Counted from the first letter of the stretch, positions 14,483 to 23,723 are shown. The stretch: DNA of 64,000 nucleotides from Pantoea sp. Lij88 (GCF_030062155.1 NZ_CP118269.1:1488001-1552000), one strand, 5' to 3'. Made by a program: numbers and translations. Notes: generated by a model not told the origin, from the sequence alone.

Positions 14483-15760
14483 TCATACGCCTAATCGATC
14501 CCTCAGTGCGTACCACACCGCGCCCATCGCCGTCAGTGGCACCTTAAACCGCCGCCCGCCGGGGAACGGCAGGTGAGGGAGTCGGGCGAAGGCGTCAAAC
14601 CGTTCGGCATCGCCGCGTAGCACTTCGCTGATGAGCTTGCCGGACAGATGAGTACTGGTCACGCCATGACCGCTGTCGCCCTGCATGAAATAGACATTTT
14701 TCTCCAGCCGGCCAAACTGCGGCATGCGCGACAGCGTCAGCAGGAAATTGCCGCTCCAGCTGAAGTCCAGCTTTACGTTCTGTAACTGCGGGAACGTGCG
14801 GAGCAGCTTGGGTCGAATCAATGCTTCAATATCAGCCGGTTCCCGAGCGCCATAGACCACGCCCCCGCCATACAGCAGCCGGTTGTCTGCGGTCAGGCGG
14901 AAGTAATCCAGCAGGTAGTTGCAATCTTCCACACAGTAGTTGTCTGGCATCAGCGACAGTGCCTGGTCGGGTGTCAGCGGCTCGGTCGCCACAATCTGCG
15001 AACCGCACGGCATGCTTTTCCTGCTCAGGCGCGGCTCCAGTTGCGGTGACAGATAGGCGTTTCCGGCGAAGATGACAAATTGCGCGCTGACCTCACCCTG
15101 GGCGGTCTTCACCCGGTTAGGCGTGCCATAAACTACCCCTGTCGCCGCAGACTGTTCATAGATGCGCCCGCCATGGCGCCGGATGGCTTCCGCCTCACCC
15201 AGCGCCAGATTCAGCGGATGCAGATGGCCACCGCGCCGATCCAGCAGCCCACCGACGTAGCGTTCGGTGGCGACTTCGCGGCGAATGGCGCGTTCGTCCA
15301 GCAGCTCCAGATCGTGATTGCCATACTGCTGCCACAACGATTTCTGTTTTTGCAGATGCGCCATCTGACGTGCATTCAGGGCCGCAAAAATGCCGCCAGG
15401 CCGGTAATCGCACTCAATCGCATACCGCTTAATACGATCGCGGATAATCTCAGCGCCTTCAAACATCATACCGCCCAGCATACGGGCGCTCTCTTTGCCG
15501 TAGCGCTGCTCAATCACATCCACGTCGCGGCTGTAGGAGTTCACCACCTGTCCGCCGTTACGACCGCTTGCGCCAAAACCGACCCGCGCCGCTTCCAGCA
15601 CGACCACGTCGTAGCCGACCTCGGTCAGATGCAGCGCCGCAGAAAGACCGGTGAAACCGCCGCCAATAATACAGACGTCACACTGAATGCTCTCCTGTAA
15701 GGTCGGCCAGGGCGCATGCGGATTGGCAGTCGCAGCGTAATAACTCTCCACGTAATTCAT
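14483..15760 (-). CDS. puuB: Gamma-glutamylputrescine oxidase
   Basis: PuuB is an FAD-dependent amine oxidase (DAO family) that converts gamma-glutamyl-putrescine to the aldehyde, releasing ammonia and hydrogen peroxide. It has 425 residues (E. coli 426). The FAD Rossmann motif CDVCIIGGGFTGLSAALHL is near residue 28, with VVLEAARVGFGASGRNGGQV following and the C-terminal MQGDSGHGVTSTHLSGKLI closing the FAD site. It lies 18 bases after puuR in a puuD-puuR-puuB unit. The E. coli neighbours puuC and puuE are absent here. Confidence 0.93.
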   Translation of the reverse strand: MNYVESYYAATANPHAPWPTLQESIQCDVCIIGGGFTGLSAALHLTEVGYDVVVLEAARVGFGASGRNGGQVVNSYSRDVDVIEQRYGKESARMLGGMMFEGAEIIRDRIKRYAIECDYRPGGIFAALNARQMAHLQKQKSLWQQYGNHDLELLDERAIRREVATERYVGGLLDRRGGHLHPLNLALGEAEAIRRHGGRIYEQSAATGVVYGTPNRVKTAQGEVSAQFVIFAGNAYLSPQLEPRLSRKSMPCGSQIVATEPLTPDQALSLMPDNYCVEDCNYLLDYFRLTADNRLLYGGGVVYGAREPADIEALIRPKLLRTFPQLQNVKLDFSWSGNFLLTLSRMPQFGRLEKNVYFMQGDSGHGVTSTHLSGKLISEVLRGDAERFDAFARLPHLPFPGGRRFKVPLTAMGAVWYALRDRLGV

Positions 15761-15778
15761 AACAACCTCCGGAAGCGC

Positions 15779-16336
15779 CTAAAAATTAGCTGGCGTGTGG
15801 GCACTGACAATGCGGCAGGGAATTTCAGCACTGTTGGTGAAGCTGTGCGGTAAGCCGGTATCAATCACATAGCTCTCTCCGGCAGAGAGGTGAAACTGCT
15901 GTCCGTTGATGATCAGCGTAATTTCTCCTTCCAGCAGCGTGCCGGTCTCTTCCCCCGGATGACGCAGTTTTTCGCCGGTGCTGGCGCCGGGTTGATAGGT
16001 TTCCAGCAGCATCCCCAGCGTGCGCTGCGCACGACCATTGTCGATCAGCTTCAGCGAAACGCCCTGGCTGCCAATCTCCAGCAGATCGCCGGGGCGCACA
16101 ATCACCTTCGGCTCCGTATCCGCTTTGGGTTCAGAAAAAAATTCTGACAGCGACAGCCCATAGACTTTCAGCAGCTTCTGCAGGGTGCTGACCGCCGGGC
16201 TGACTTTATCCTGTTCGATAGTACTGATAGCGCTGTGGGTCAGTCCGGCCAGTTCAGCAACCCGGCGTTGCGACAGCCCCATCGTCTGCCGGATTTGTGC
16301 CAGCCGTCGTCCCGGTGCCAGCGTGGCATCACTCAT
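15779..16336 (-). CDS. puuR: Putrescine-responsive repressor PuuR
   Basis: PuuR represses the puu genes when putrescine is absent. The ATG at 16336 gives 185 residues, the same as E. coli; the upstream extension runs through puuD. It has an Xre-type HTH at about residues 10-65 (LAQIRQTMGLSQRRVAELAGLTHSAISTIEQ) and a C-terminal cupin with HPGEETGTLLEGEITL and AGESYVIDTGLPHSFTN, the presumed ligand pocket. The start overlaps puuD by 8 bases, so translation is coupled. Confidence 0.94.
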   Translation of the reverse strand: MSDATLAPGRRLAQIRQTMGLSQRRVAELAGLTHSAISTIEQDKVSPAVSTLQKLLKVYGLSLSEFFSEPKADTEPKVIVRPGDLLEIGSQGVSLKLIDNGRAQRTLGMLLETYQPGASTGEKLRHPGEETGTLLEGEITLIINGQQFHLSAGESYVIDTGLPHSFTNSAEIPCRIVSAHTPANF

Positions 16337-17096
16337 CAGCTTTTCCCCTGTGATAGCGAATGGCGGCCTGAATAAAGCCGCTGAACAGCGCCTGCGAACC
16401 CGCCGTGCTTTCCGGCTGCCACTCGGGGTGCCACTGCACCGCAAGGGCGAAGGGATGATGACGCAGACTCACCGCCTCAATCAGGCCATCCGGCGCGCGC
16501 GCTTCAACGCGCAGCTGCGGACCAGGCTCACGAACGCCCTGATGATGCAGTGAATTAACTCTGAGCGGGCTGTTGCTGTCCAGCAGTGTCCCCAGCACGC
16601 CATCCGGTTCGATAGTGACCTGATGGGCTGGCGCATACTGCTGATCCAGTGGCAGCGTCTCATCTTCATGATGACGCTGAAACGGCGGCTGCTCACTGAC
16701 CTCCCGCCACAGCGCACCGCCATTGGCGACGACCAGCTCCTGCATTCCACGGCAGATGCCGAACATCGGCATTTTGTGGCTGGTGGCCCAGGTGATCAGC
16801 GAAAAAGCGAGACGGTCACGGCCCGGATCGGCATGGGGCTCTTCGCCCGCCTCGCCATAATGCCAGGGTTCGATATTGCTGGGACTGCCGGTCAGCAGAA
16901 GGCCATCCAGAACAGCCATAGCGTTTTCTAATAGATGAGGCGCATTCATCAGACTGTGGGGCAGGGCCAGCGGTACGCCGCCCGCAAGGACAACCGCATC
17001 GATATATTTGTTGTGAACGGTCTGGCTCACGTGACCGCCCAGATTTTTCTGGCACATCACTACGCCAATCAACGGCTTGTCAAAAATAATGCCCAT
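16329..17096 (-). CDS. puuD: Gamma-glutamyl-gamma-aminobutyrate hydrolase
   Basis: PuuD releases GABA and glutamate from gamma-glutamyl-GABA. The 255-residue form from the ATG at 17096 (MGIIFDKPLIGVVMC) matches the E. coli length of 254. It is a class I glutamine amidotransferase-like hydrolase: nucleophile Cys in PMFGICRGMQELVVANGG and the His/Glu pair in VQWHPEWQPE. First gene of the puuDRB unit, transcribed away from puuA across a 204-base region. Confidence 0.94.
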   Translation of the reverse strand: MGIIFDKPLIGVVMCQKNLGGHVSQTVHNKYIDAVVLAGGVPLALPHSLMNAPHLLENAMAVLDGLLLTGSPSNIEPWHYGEAGEEPHADPGRDRLAFSLITWATSHKMPMFGICRGMQELVVANGGALWREVSEQPPFQRHHEDETLPLDQQYAPAHQVTIEPDGVLGTLLDSNSPLRVNSLHHQGVREPGPQLRVEARAPDGLIEAVSLRHHPFALAVQWHPEWQPESTAGSQALFSGFIQAAIRYHRGKADE

Positions 17097-17152
17097 CTTA
17101 CGTCCTCGCATCACTGTTCGAAATATCTACCGAAAGGGCACGTCTGGCGGTT

Positions 17153-17225
17153 AAGTGTGCAATATTTTTTCAATCTAGCAATCTGCAGGTTGTTCTTCAA
17201 ACAGATTTGTTACATTTGCACACTT
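17153..17225. promoter_or_regulatory. Inverted-repeat pair in the puuD-puuA divergent region, candidate operator
   Basis: AAGTGTGCAA at 17153-17162 and TTGCACACTT at 17216-17225 are perfect 10-bp inverted copies, 63 bp apart centre to centre (about six helical turns). They lie between the divergent puuD and puuA starts. PuuR is the obvious candidate ligand, but the sequence is unlike the E. coli PuuR site as I recall it, so the assignment is inference. Confidence 0.5.
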
Positions 17226-17300
17226 TTTATGTTGGCGCTATGTTAGTGGTGTGGCTGTTATTTTGAGCATTACGCAAACCTAATAGGGGCGGGTGAGATC

Positions 17301-18716
17301 ATGACTAACCTGGTAGAAGTAGAAGACTTTATGCTTCACAGTGAAGAGAAACGAACCAGCGCGTTCCAGCATGAGGTGAAAGCCTGGCTGGAACGCCATC
17401 CTGAAACGCAGTATGTCGACATCCTGTTAAATGATTTAAATGGTGTGTTCCGCGGCAAGCGCATTCCGGTCTCTGCGCTGCCTAAGCTGGAAAAAGGGTG
17501 TTATTTCCCCGCCTCGGTGTTCGCCATGGATATCCTCGGCAACACGGTTGAGGAAGCGGGACTCGGCCAGTCACTGGGCGAACCCGACAATCTCTGTCTG
17601 CCCGTCTCCGGTACCTTAGTTCCCTCCGCGTCTGACCCTCAACACATTGCGCAGCTGCTGTTAACCATGTGCAACCAAGATGGCACTCCCTTTGACGTTG
17701 AACCCCGAAATGTCCTTAACCGGCTGTGGCAACAGCTGCGTAACCGAGGTCTGTTCCCGGTGGTAGCGGTAGAGCTGGAGTTCTATCTGGTGGACAAAAA
17801 GCGCGATGCCGAAGGTTTTATCCAGCCGCCATGTTCCCCCGGCAGTGATGAACGCAACATGCAGAGCCAGGTTTACTCGGTGGATAACCTCGATCACTTC
17901 GCCGATGTGCTGCGCGATATTGACGATCTGGCGCGTCAGCAGGGCATCCCGGCCGATGGTGCGCTGGCAGAGGCCTCGCCCGGACAGTTTGAAATTAACC
18001 TGCATCATACCCGCGACGTGCTGCGCGCCTGCGACCATGCGGTACAGTTGAAGCGTCTGATTCGTCAGGTGGCGGAAAATCACGGTATGACCGCGACCTT
18101 TATGGCGAAGCCGTATGAGGAGTACGCGGGCAGCGGGATGCATGTGCATATCAGTATGCTGGATGCCGCCGATCACAATGCCTTCGCCTGCGATGACGGC
18201 AGCGATTCACCGCTGATGAAACGCGCGCTGGCCGGTATGATCGACCTGATGCCGGCTTCAATGGCGCTGCTGGCACCCAATGTGAATGCCTATCGCCGCT
18301 TTGTTCCGGACGCCTATGTGCCGTTACAGGCCTCGTGGGGTCATAACAACCGGACCGTCGCGCTACGGGTGCCATGCGGTGATACCGACAACCACCGGAT
18401 TGAGTACCGGGTTGCGGGCGCAGATGCCAATCCCTATCTGGTGGTGTCGGCTATTCTTGCCGGGATGCTGCACGGGCTTGATACGCAGCTGCCGTTGCCA
18501 CATCCGGTCACCGGTAACGGTCACCAAGCTGAGGGGCTGGCACTGCCGATCCGCCAGAGCGATGCGCTGTATGAGTTTGACAGCAGCTATCCGTTGCAGA
18601 AGTTACTGGGCGAACGCTTTGCCAGCGTCTGGCACAGCTGTAAGCACCATGAACTGATGCAGTTTGAGCGGCTGATTACGTCTACGGAAATCGACTGGAT
18701 GCTGAAAAACGCCTGA
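17301..18716 (+). CDS. puuA: Gamma-glutamylputrescine synthetase
   Basis: PuuA ligates glutamate to putrescine with ATP, the entry step of the gamma-glutamylated putrescine pathway. It has 471 residues (E. coli 472) and matches PuuA from end to end, e.g. LNGVFRGKRIPVSALPKLEKG, VVAVELEFYLVDKK and GSGMHVHISMLDA. It has the glutamine-synthetase fold: metal-binding Glu in VELEFYL and EASPGQFEINL, and ATP/glutamate sites in RFVPDAYVPLQASWG and NHRIEYRVAGADANPYL. A GGGGCGGG stretch precedes the ATG. Confidence 0.96.
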   Translation: MTNLVEVEDFMLHSEEKRTSAFQHEVKAWLERHPETQYVDILLNDLNGVFRGKRIPVSALPKLEKGCYFPASVFAMDILGNTVEEAGLGQSLGEPDNLCLPVSGTLVPSASDPQHIAQLLLTMCNQDGTPFDVEPRNVLNRLWQQLRNRGLFPVVAVELEFYLVDKKRDAEGFIQPPCSPGSDERNMQSQVYSVDNLDHFADVLRDIDDLARQQGIPADGALAEASPGQFEINLHHTRDVLRACDHAVQLKRLIRQVAENHGMTATFMAKPYEEYAGSGMHVHISMLDAADHNAFACDDGSDSPLMKRALAGMIDLMPASMALLAPNVNAYRRFVPDAYVPLQASWGHNNRTVALRVPCGDTDNHRIEYRVAGADANPYLVVSAILAGMLHGLDTQLPLPHPVTGNGHQAEGLALPIRQSDALYEFDSSYPLQKLLGERFASVWHSCKHHELMQFERLITSTEIDWMLKNA

Positions 18717-18824
18717 AACGCCGGTTTTCCGGCACTTATGCGCGCTTTTTTTGCATAACATGCCCCGATGGGTTGTATTTCTGCCACGGCTTAGGGCAGA
18801 ATACGCGGCCTGCAAAATCAGATG

Positions 18825-18857
18825 ATAACCGACGCTCCACGCGCCGGTTATTTTTTT
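18825..18857 (+). terminator. Terminator-like hairpin between puuA and plaP
   Basis: ATAACCG (18825-18831) pairs with CGGTTAT (18845-18851) and is followed by six more T residues. It lies 109 bases after the puuA stop, far for a simple terminator, and also upstream of the plaP leader ORF. It could end the puuA transcript or act as an attenuator for a longer one. Confidence 0.6.
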
Positions 18858-18965
18858 GCATCCAGTTTTATAAGAGCGTTTTTGCTGACTTAACCGAGGC
18901 CGGGCACGCACCCGGATAGATAAACACTGAAAACACGCATAAGCGTGAGATTGAGGATTACAAAG

Positions 18966-19130
18966 ATGGGGATGTTTTTCACTCTGCCAGCCAACGCTGG
19001 TACGCGTTTTCGTGATGACTACGGCGCCGCGTTAACCGCTAACCTTACTCCCTGTCGCTTAATGCGCAGTTGCCCTGTGACCCAGCCCAGCCAGGTTGTC
19101 GCACATGGGGGACTGAAGCATGTCGCTTAA
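18966..19130 (+). CDS. Possible leader ORF coupled to plaP, 54 codons
   Basis: An ATG at 18966 preceded by GAGG (9 bases away) opens a 54-codon frame that stops at 19128-19130, overlapping the plaP start at 19120 by 11 bases in another frame. The peptide (starting [15 protein letters not shown]) has several Cys and Pro residues, no signal peptide and no family I recognise. The overlap suggests translational coupling, as in regulatory leader peptides; it may equally be chance. The rest of the 403-base puuA-plaP gap holds the terminator above and a small CCGGG/CCCGG hairpin at 18900-18915. Confidence 0.4.
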   Translation: MGMFFTLPANAGTRFRDDYGAALTANLTPCRLMRSCPVTQPSQVVAHGGLKHVA

Positions 19131-20478
19131 TACCTCCGCCGCACCGCAGCGTGCGCAGCTCAAAAAAACACTCACGTTACTTCCGGTCGTCATGATGGGC
19201 TTAGCCTACATGCAGCCTATGACCCTGTTCGATACCTTTGGCATCGTTTCCGGTCTGACCGATGGTCACGTCGCCACCGCTTATGCTTTCGCGCTGATTG
19301 CGATTCTGTTCACTGCCGTGAGTTATGGTAAGCTGGTACGCCGCTTCCCCTCTGCGGGCTCCGCTTATACTTACGCTCAGAAGGCGATCAGTCCGCACGT
19401 CGGCTTCATGGTCGGCTGGTCATCACTGCTGGACTATCTGTTCATGCCGATGATCAACATCCTGCTGGCTAAAAACTATTTCGAATCGCTGGTGCCGGGC
19501 ATCCCGTCGTGGATTTTCGTGGTGTTGCTGGTCGGCTTTATGACGCTCTCTAACCTCAAGGGCATCAAAACCGTCGCCAACTTCAACAGTGTGATTGTGG
19601 TGCTGCAGGTGGTGGTCATGGTCGGGATTACCGCGATGGTGATCTACGGTGTGGCAAGCGGCGTCGGGTCCGGCACGCTGGTGAGCAGCCGTCCGTTCTG
19701 GTCTGAGAATGCGCATGTGGTGCCGATGATTACCGGTGCGACCATACTCTGCTTCTCTTTCCTCGGCTTTGATGGCATCAGTTCGCTGTCGGAAGAGACC
19801 AAAGATGCAGAACGCACCATTCCGCGCGCTATTTTCCTGACTGCGCTGATTGGTGGTGTGATCTTTATCGCTGCGTCTTACTTCCTGCAGCTCTACTTCC
19901 CGGACATCACCCGGTTCCAGCACCCGGACTCCTCACAGCCTGAAATCATGCTGTTCGTGGCCGGTAAAGCGCTGCAGGTCGGCATTCTGATCTTCTCGGT
20001 GGTCACGGTGCTGGCATCCGGTATGGCAGCGCACGCTGGCGTATCGCGTCTGATGTATGTCATGGGCCGTGATGGCGTGTTCCCGGAGCGTTTCTTCGGT
20101 TACATCCATCCAAAATGGCGTACCCCGTCGCTCAACGTGCTGCTGGTCGGTGCGATTGCGCTGATGGCGATTAACTTTGATCTGGTAACAGCCACCGCGC
20201 TGATTAACTTTGGTGCGCTGGTCGCGTTTACCTTCGTTAACCTGTCGGTCATCGCGCAGTTCTGGGTCCGTGAGAAGCGTAACCGCACGCTGAAAGATCA
20301 CGTTCAGTATCTGCTGCTGCCACTGCTGGGTGCACTGACGGTCGGCGCGCTGTGGGTAAACCTGGAAGAGAGTTCGATGGAGCTGGGCCTGATCTGGGCC
20401 GCCATCGGGATTATCTACCTGGCATTTGTGACCCGCAGCTTCCGTAATCCGGTGCCGCAGTTCAGCGAAGAAGTGTAA
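19120..20478 (+). CDS. plaP: Putrescine importer PlaP (APC family)
   Basis: PlaP imports putrescine by proton symport at the inner membrane. The 452 residues equal the E. coli PlaP (YeeF) length and align throughout: [67 protein letters not shown] and [17 protein letters not shown]. About 12 hydrophobic segments are visible. It is closer to PlaP than to PuuP even though it sits beside puuA, so it may serve as the importer for the adjacent catabolic genes. GGGGGA lies 7 bases before the ATG. Confidence 0.93.
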   Translation: MSLNTSAAPQRAQLKKTLTLLPVVMMGLAYMQPMTLFDTFGIVSGLTDGHVATAYAFALIAILFTAVSYGKLVRRFPSAGSAYTYAQKAISPHVGFMVGWSSLLDYLFMPMINILLAKNYFESLVPGIPSWIFVVLLVGFMTLSNLKGIKTVANFNSVIVVLQVVVMVGITAMVIYGVASGVGSGTLVSSRPFWSENAHVVPMITGATILCFSFLGFDGISSLSEETKDAERTIPRAIFLTALIGGVIFIAASYFLQLYFPDITRFQHPDSSQPEIMLFVAGKALQVGILIFSVVTVLASGMAAHAGVSRLMYVMGRDGVFPERFFGYIHPKWRTPSLNVLLVGAIALMAINFDLVTATALINFGALVAFTFVNLSVIAQFWVREKRNRTLKDHVQYLLLPLLGALTVGALWVNLEESSMELGLIWAAIGIIYLAFVTRSFRNPVPQFSEEV

Positions 20479-20489
20479 TTGCGCTCACG

Positions 20490-20523
20490 TTGCCGCCTTC
20501 CCGGTCTTCCGGCAAGGCGGCAA
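20490..20523. terminator. Hairpin between convergent plaP and the DeoR gene
   Basis: TTGCCGCCTT at 20490-20499 and AAGGCGGCAA at 20514-20523 form a perfect 10-bp stem with a 14-base loop. It occupies the 49-base gap between two convergent genes, so it can serve both. Confidence 0.75.
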
Positions 20524-20527
20524 CGAT

Positions 20528-21289
20528 TTAACTGGCCAGTACCAGCTCCCAGCTACCCGCACTTAATAACTCCCGTCCTGCCTCACTCAGCTTTTTGTCG
20601 GTCACCACGACATCAAACCTCTCCAGCGGTAACGCCAGAAACGTCGCAATCCTGTTGTATTTCGAACTGTCACTCAGCAGCACCCGTTTACTGCTCACCT
20701 CACTCACCGCCTGCTTTACCGTCACTTTATCTTCATCCGGCGTAAACAGGCCCCGCGGTCCCCAGCAGGAGGCGGAGATAAAGGCAATGTCGATGGCGAG
20801 ATGTCGCAGGCTGCGTGCTGCCGACTCCCCGACACAGGAGCGGTTCTCCCGGCACACGGTGCCACCTGTGTGAATAACCCGGCACTGACTCGCCTCCATC
20901 AGCAGGTTCGCCACCATAAAATCATTGGTCACCACCAGCAAATCATCCCGATCCACCACTTCCCGCGCCAGCGCTAACGTAGTCGTCCCGGCATCCAGAT
21001 AGATGCAGCTATTACGCGGAATATGGCGGGCGGCGGTGCGGCCAATGGCGCGCTTCTCATCATTGTAGAGCGCGCTTTTCGTCAGATGTGACGGTTCAGC
21101 CGCCAGCCGGTCGGCAGAGCGCACGCCGCCAGACACCGATAACACGGCACCTTGCTCCTCCAGTTTCTGCACATCACGGCGTATGGTCATATGTGACACA
21201 CCCAGCCGCTCTGTGAGTTCTGCAATACTCACTACGCCACGATCGGCGACCAGCGCCAGAATCTGTTGATGACGTTCAACCGGAATCAT
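20528..21289 (-). CDS. ygbI: DeoR/GlpR-family regulator of threonate/tetronate genes (YgbI-like)
   Basis: A 253-residue DeoR-type repressor. The N-terminal HTH (residues about 3-57) reads HQQILALVADRGVVSIAELTERLGVSHMTIRRD. The sensor domain carries YLDAGTTTLALA and VVTNDFMVAN, the sugar-phosphate pocket of the family. It matches E. coli YgbI and is divergent from ltnD exactly as ygbI is from ygbJ. It should control the catabolic cluster, with a phosphorylated intermediate as likely effector (inference). Confidence 0.88.
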   Translation of the reverse strand: MIPVERHQQILALVADRGVVSIAELTERLGVSHMTIRRDVQKLEEQGAVLSVSGGVRSADRLAAEPSHLTKSALYNDEKRAIGRTAARHIPRNSCIYLDAGTTTLALAREVVDRDDLLVVTNDFMVANLLMEASQCRVIHTGGTVCRENRSCVGESAARSLRHLAIDIAFISASCWGPRGLFTPDEDKVTVKQAVSEVSSKRVLLSDSSKYNRIATFLALPLERFDVVVTDKKLSEAGRELLSAGSWELVLAS

Positions 21290-21464
21290 ATCTGCTCCCT
21301 GATAATTATCATTTTTTCACATTATAAAGTATCTGCCGGTTAACCAGAACAAAAAACAACAGCGGATAGCCCGGCGGCACCTGCTTTTCTGCGGTCAGGT
21401 ACTGTCGCAGCTGTAAATCCGGCAATGTTAAAAATTGTTCCCTTTCACATCGATGATGTTTTTT

Positions 21465-21480
21465 TGTGAGGAGAGACACA
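21465..21480 (+). promoter_or_regulatory. Candidate CRP site upstream of ltnD
   Basis: TGTGA-N6-ACACA matches the CRP consensus TGTGA-N6-TCACA at 9 of 10 positions and is centred about 83 bases before the ltnD GTG. Catabolite control of an acid-sugar operon is reasonable. Two TTTCACAT-like elements nearby (21316-21321 and 21444-21450) may be DeoR-family operator parts. The rest of the 266-base divergent gap shows nothing else I can name. Confidence 0.5.
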
Positions 21481-21555
21481 TTTTTACCGGCAGGAAGCTG
21501 GCAGGATTAACAGTAACAAACAAATAATCACTTAATTTAACAGTGGAGGCGTAAC

Positions 21556-22461
21556 GTGCCAGCTGAAAACATCTGCGTTATCGGGTTAGGTTCTATGGGC
21601 ATGGGGGCCGCGAAGTCCTGTCTGCGCGCCGGTCTTAATACCTGGGGTGTCGATCTGAATCCTGCCGCGCTGGAGACTTTACGCCAGGCGGGCGCGCGGG
21701 ATGCGCAGTCATCCGCCGCAGCCTTTGCAGACCAGCTCGATGCCGTTTTGCTGCTGGTGGTGAATGCGCAGCAGGTAAACGCCATTCTGTTTGGTGAAGA
21801 GGGCCTGGCGGCAAAACTCCGCCCCGGCACGGTGGTCATGGTCTCATCCACGCTGTCCGCCCTGGATGCGCAGCAGATTGAGCAGCGGCTGGCCGGACAT
21901 CAGCTGCTGATGCTGGATGCCCCGGTTTCCGGCGGCGCGGCCAAAGCGGCCAGCGGTGAGATGACGGTGATGGCCTCAGGCAGTGACGCGGCCTTTGCAC
22001 AACTGCAGCCGGTGCTGGATGCGGTCGCGGCTAAGGTGTATCGCGTGGGCAATGAAATCGGCCTCGGATCAACCGTTAAAATTATTCATCAGCTGCTGGC
22101 GGGTGTTCACATCGCGGTGGGCGCAGAAGCGATGGCGCTGGCGGCGCGGGCCGGTATCCCGCTGGAAACCATGTATGAAGTGGTCACCAATGCGGCCGGT
22201 AATTCGTGGATGTTCGAAAACCGCATGCGGCATGTGGTAGACGGCGACTACAGTCCAAAATCGGCGGTTGATATCTTTGTGAAAGATCTCAACCTGGTAG
22301 CAGACACCGCGAAGTCGCTGCACTTCCCGCTGCCGCTGGCCTCAACCGCCCTCAATATGTTCACCGAAGCCAGCAACGCCGGTTATGGACGTGAAGATGA
22401 CAGTGCGGTCATCAAAATCTTCAGCGGCATCACGCTGCCGCAGGCAGGGGAGAAAATCTGA
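21556..22461 (+). CDS. ltnD: L-threonate dehydrogenase (beta-hydroxyacid dehydrogenase family)
   Basis: LtnD (YgbJ) oxidises L-threonate to 2-oxo-tetronate with NAD. It has 301 residues (E. coli about 302). The start is a GTG behind GGAGG (6 bases). Motifs are VIGLGSMGMGAAKSCLRAGLN (NAD), DAPVSGGAAKAASGEMTVM (substrate) and the catalytic Lys in GLGSTVKIIHQLLAGVH. A D-erythronate-type activity cannot be excluded, since close homologues differ in stereo-preference. The stop overlaps the otnK start by one base. Confidence 0.88.
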   Translation: MPAENICVIGLGSMGMGAAKSCLRAGLNTWGVDLNPAALETLRQAGARDAQSSAAAFADQLDAVLLLVVNAQQVNAILFGEEGLAAKLRPGTVVMVSSTLSALDAQQIEQRLAGHQLLMLDAPVSGGAAKAASGEMTVMASGSDAAFAQLQPVLDAVAAKVYRVGNEIGLGSTVKIIHQLLAGVHIAVGAEAMALAARAGIPLETMYEVVTNAAGNSWMFENRMRHVVDGDYSPKSAVDIFVKDLNLVADTAKSLHFPLPLASTALNMFTEASNAGYGREDDSAVIKIFSGITLPQAGEKI

Positions 22462-23723
22462 TGCGTCTTGGTGTCATAGCGGACGATTTTACCGGGGCCA
22501 CGGACATCGCCAGTTTTCTGGTGCAGAACGGCCTGACCACCATTCAGTTCAACGGCATCCCGGCCCGCGAGGAACTCACCGGGGCGCAGGCGATTGTGGT
22601 CAGCCTCAAAAGCCGTTCCTGCCCGGCAGAGCAGGCGGTTGCGCAGTCACTGGCTGCGCTGGCGTGGCTGCAGAAGCAGGGCTGTGAGCGCTTCTACTTC
22701 AAATACTGCTCCACCTTCGACAGCACCGCACAGGGCAATATCGGTCCGGTGACCGACGCTCTGCTGAATGCGCTGGGTGAAACGCAGACGGTCATCTGTC
22801 CGGCGCTGCCGGTGAATGGTCGTACCGTCTATCAGGGCTACCTGTTTGTCGGCGACCAGCTGCTGTCAGATTCCGGTATGCGGCATCATCCGGTCACGCC
22901 AATGCACGACAGCAACCTGCTGCGTCTGATGACGGCGCAGGCGACAGGCAAGGCCGGGCTGATCGCGGCGGCACAGATCGATCAGGGCGCAGCGTCAGTG
23001 CGTCAGGCGCTGGGCGAGCTGGCGGAGCAGGGGATCAACTACGTCGTGACTGATACCCTGCATCAGGCGCATCTGCTAACGCTGGGCGCGGCGCTGAGCG
23101 ATATGCGGCTGGTCACCGGCGGTTCCGGGCTGGCCATCGGTCTGGCGCGGCAGTGGGCGACGGCTGAGTCCGATGCGGAAGCGGAGCAGGCAGGCCGTCC
23201 GCAGGGCGATCGCGCCGTAGTCCTGTCCGGTTCCTGCTCGCAGATGACCCATCGTCAGGTGGCCGCGTATCGCCAGCTGGCACCCGCCTGCGAAGTCGAC
23301 ATTGATCAGTGTCTGGAAGAGACAGAGGGCTATGCCCGGCAGCTGTGCGACTGGGTGGAAACAAACCGTCATCAGGCGCTGGCACCGCTGCTTTATGCCA
23401 CCGCTGATGCGCAACAGCTGCAGGTGATTCAGCAGCGCTATGGTGCGCAGCGCAGCAGCGAAGCCGTTGAGCAGCTGTTCGCCGCCGTCACCCGTGAACT
23501 GAAAGCTCGCGGCTGGCAGCGCTTTATCGTGGCGGGCGGGGAAACCTCCGGTGTGGTGGCGCAGAGTCTGGGCGTGACGGCTTTCCACATCGGTCCGACG
23601 ATTTCGCCCGGCGTGCCCTGGGTTCGTGACATCCATCAGCCGCTCTCTCTGGCACTGAAATCGGGCAATTTTGGCGATGAAGATTTCTTCCGCCGCGCGC
23701 AAACGGAGTTTACTTATGACTGA
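22461..23723 (+). CDS. otnK: 3-oxo-tetronate kinase
   Basis: OtnK (YgbK, four-carbon acid sugar kinase family) phosphorylates 3-oxo-tetronate at O4. It has 420 residues with the N-terminal sugar-binding domain (GVIADDFTGATDIASFLVQNG; KYCSTFDSTAQGNIGPVTDAL; CPALPVNGRTVYQG) and the C-terminal nucleotide-binding domain (VLSGSCSQMTHRQV; FIVAGGETSGVVAQSLG). It overlaps otnC by 8 bases. Confidence 0.93.
   Translation: MRLGVIADDFTGATDIASFLVQNGLTTIQFNGIPAREELTGAQAIVVSLKSRSCPAEQAVAQSLAALAWLQKQGCERFYFKYCSTFDSTAQGNIGPVTDALLNALGETQTVICPALPVNGRTVYQGYLFVGDQLLSDSGMRHHPVTPMHDSNLLRLMTAQATGKAGLIAAAQIDQGAASVRQALGELAEQGINYVVTDTLHQAHLLTLGAALSDMRLVTGGSGLAIGLARQWATAESDAEAEQAGRPQGDRAVVLSGSCSQMTHRQVAAYRQLAPACEVDIDQCLEETEGYARQLCDWVETNRHQALAPLLYATADAQQLQVIQQRYGAQRSSEAVEQLFAAVTRELKARGWQRFIVAGGETSGVVAQSLGVTAFHIGPTISPGVPWVRDIHQPLSLALKSGNFGDEDFFRRAQTEFTYD

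Noticed and set aside
20490..20523. GCGCTCAC half-site near 20481 as a lac operator for the orphan LacI
   Set aside because: Only one half matches, and it lies past the end of plaP rather than at a promoter.
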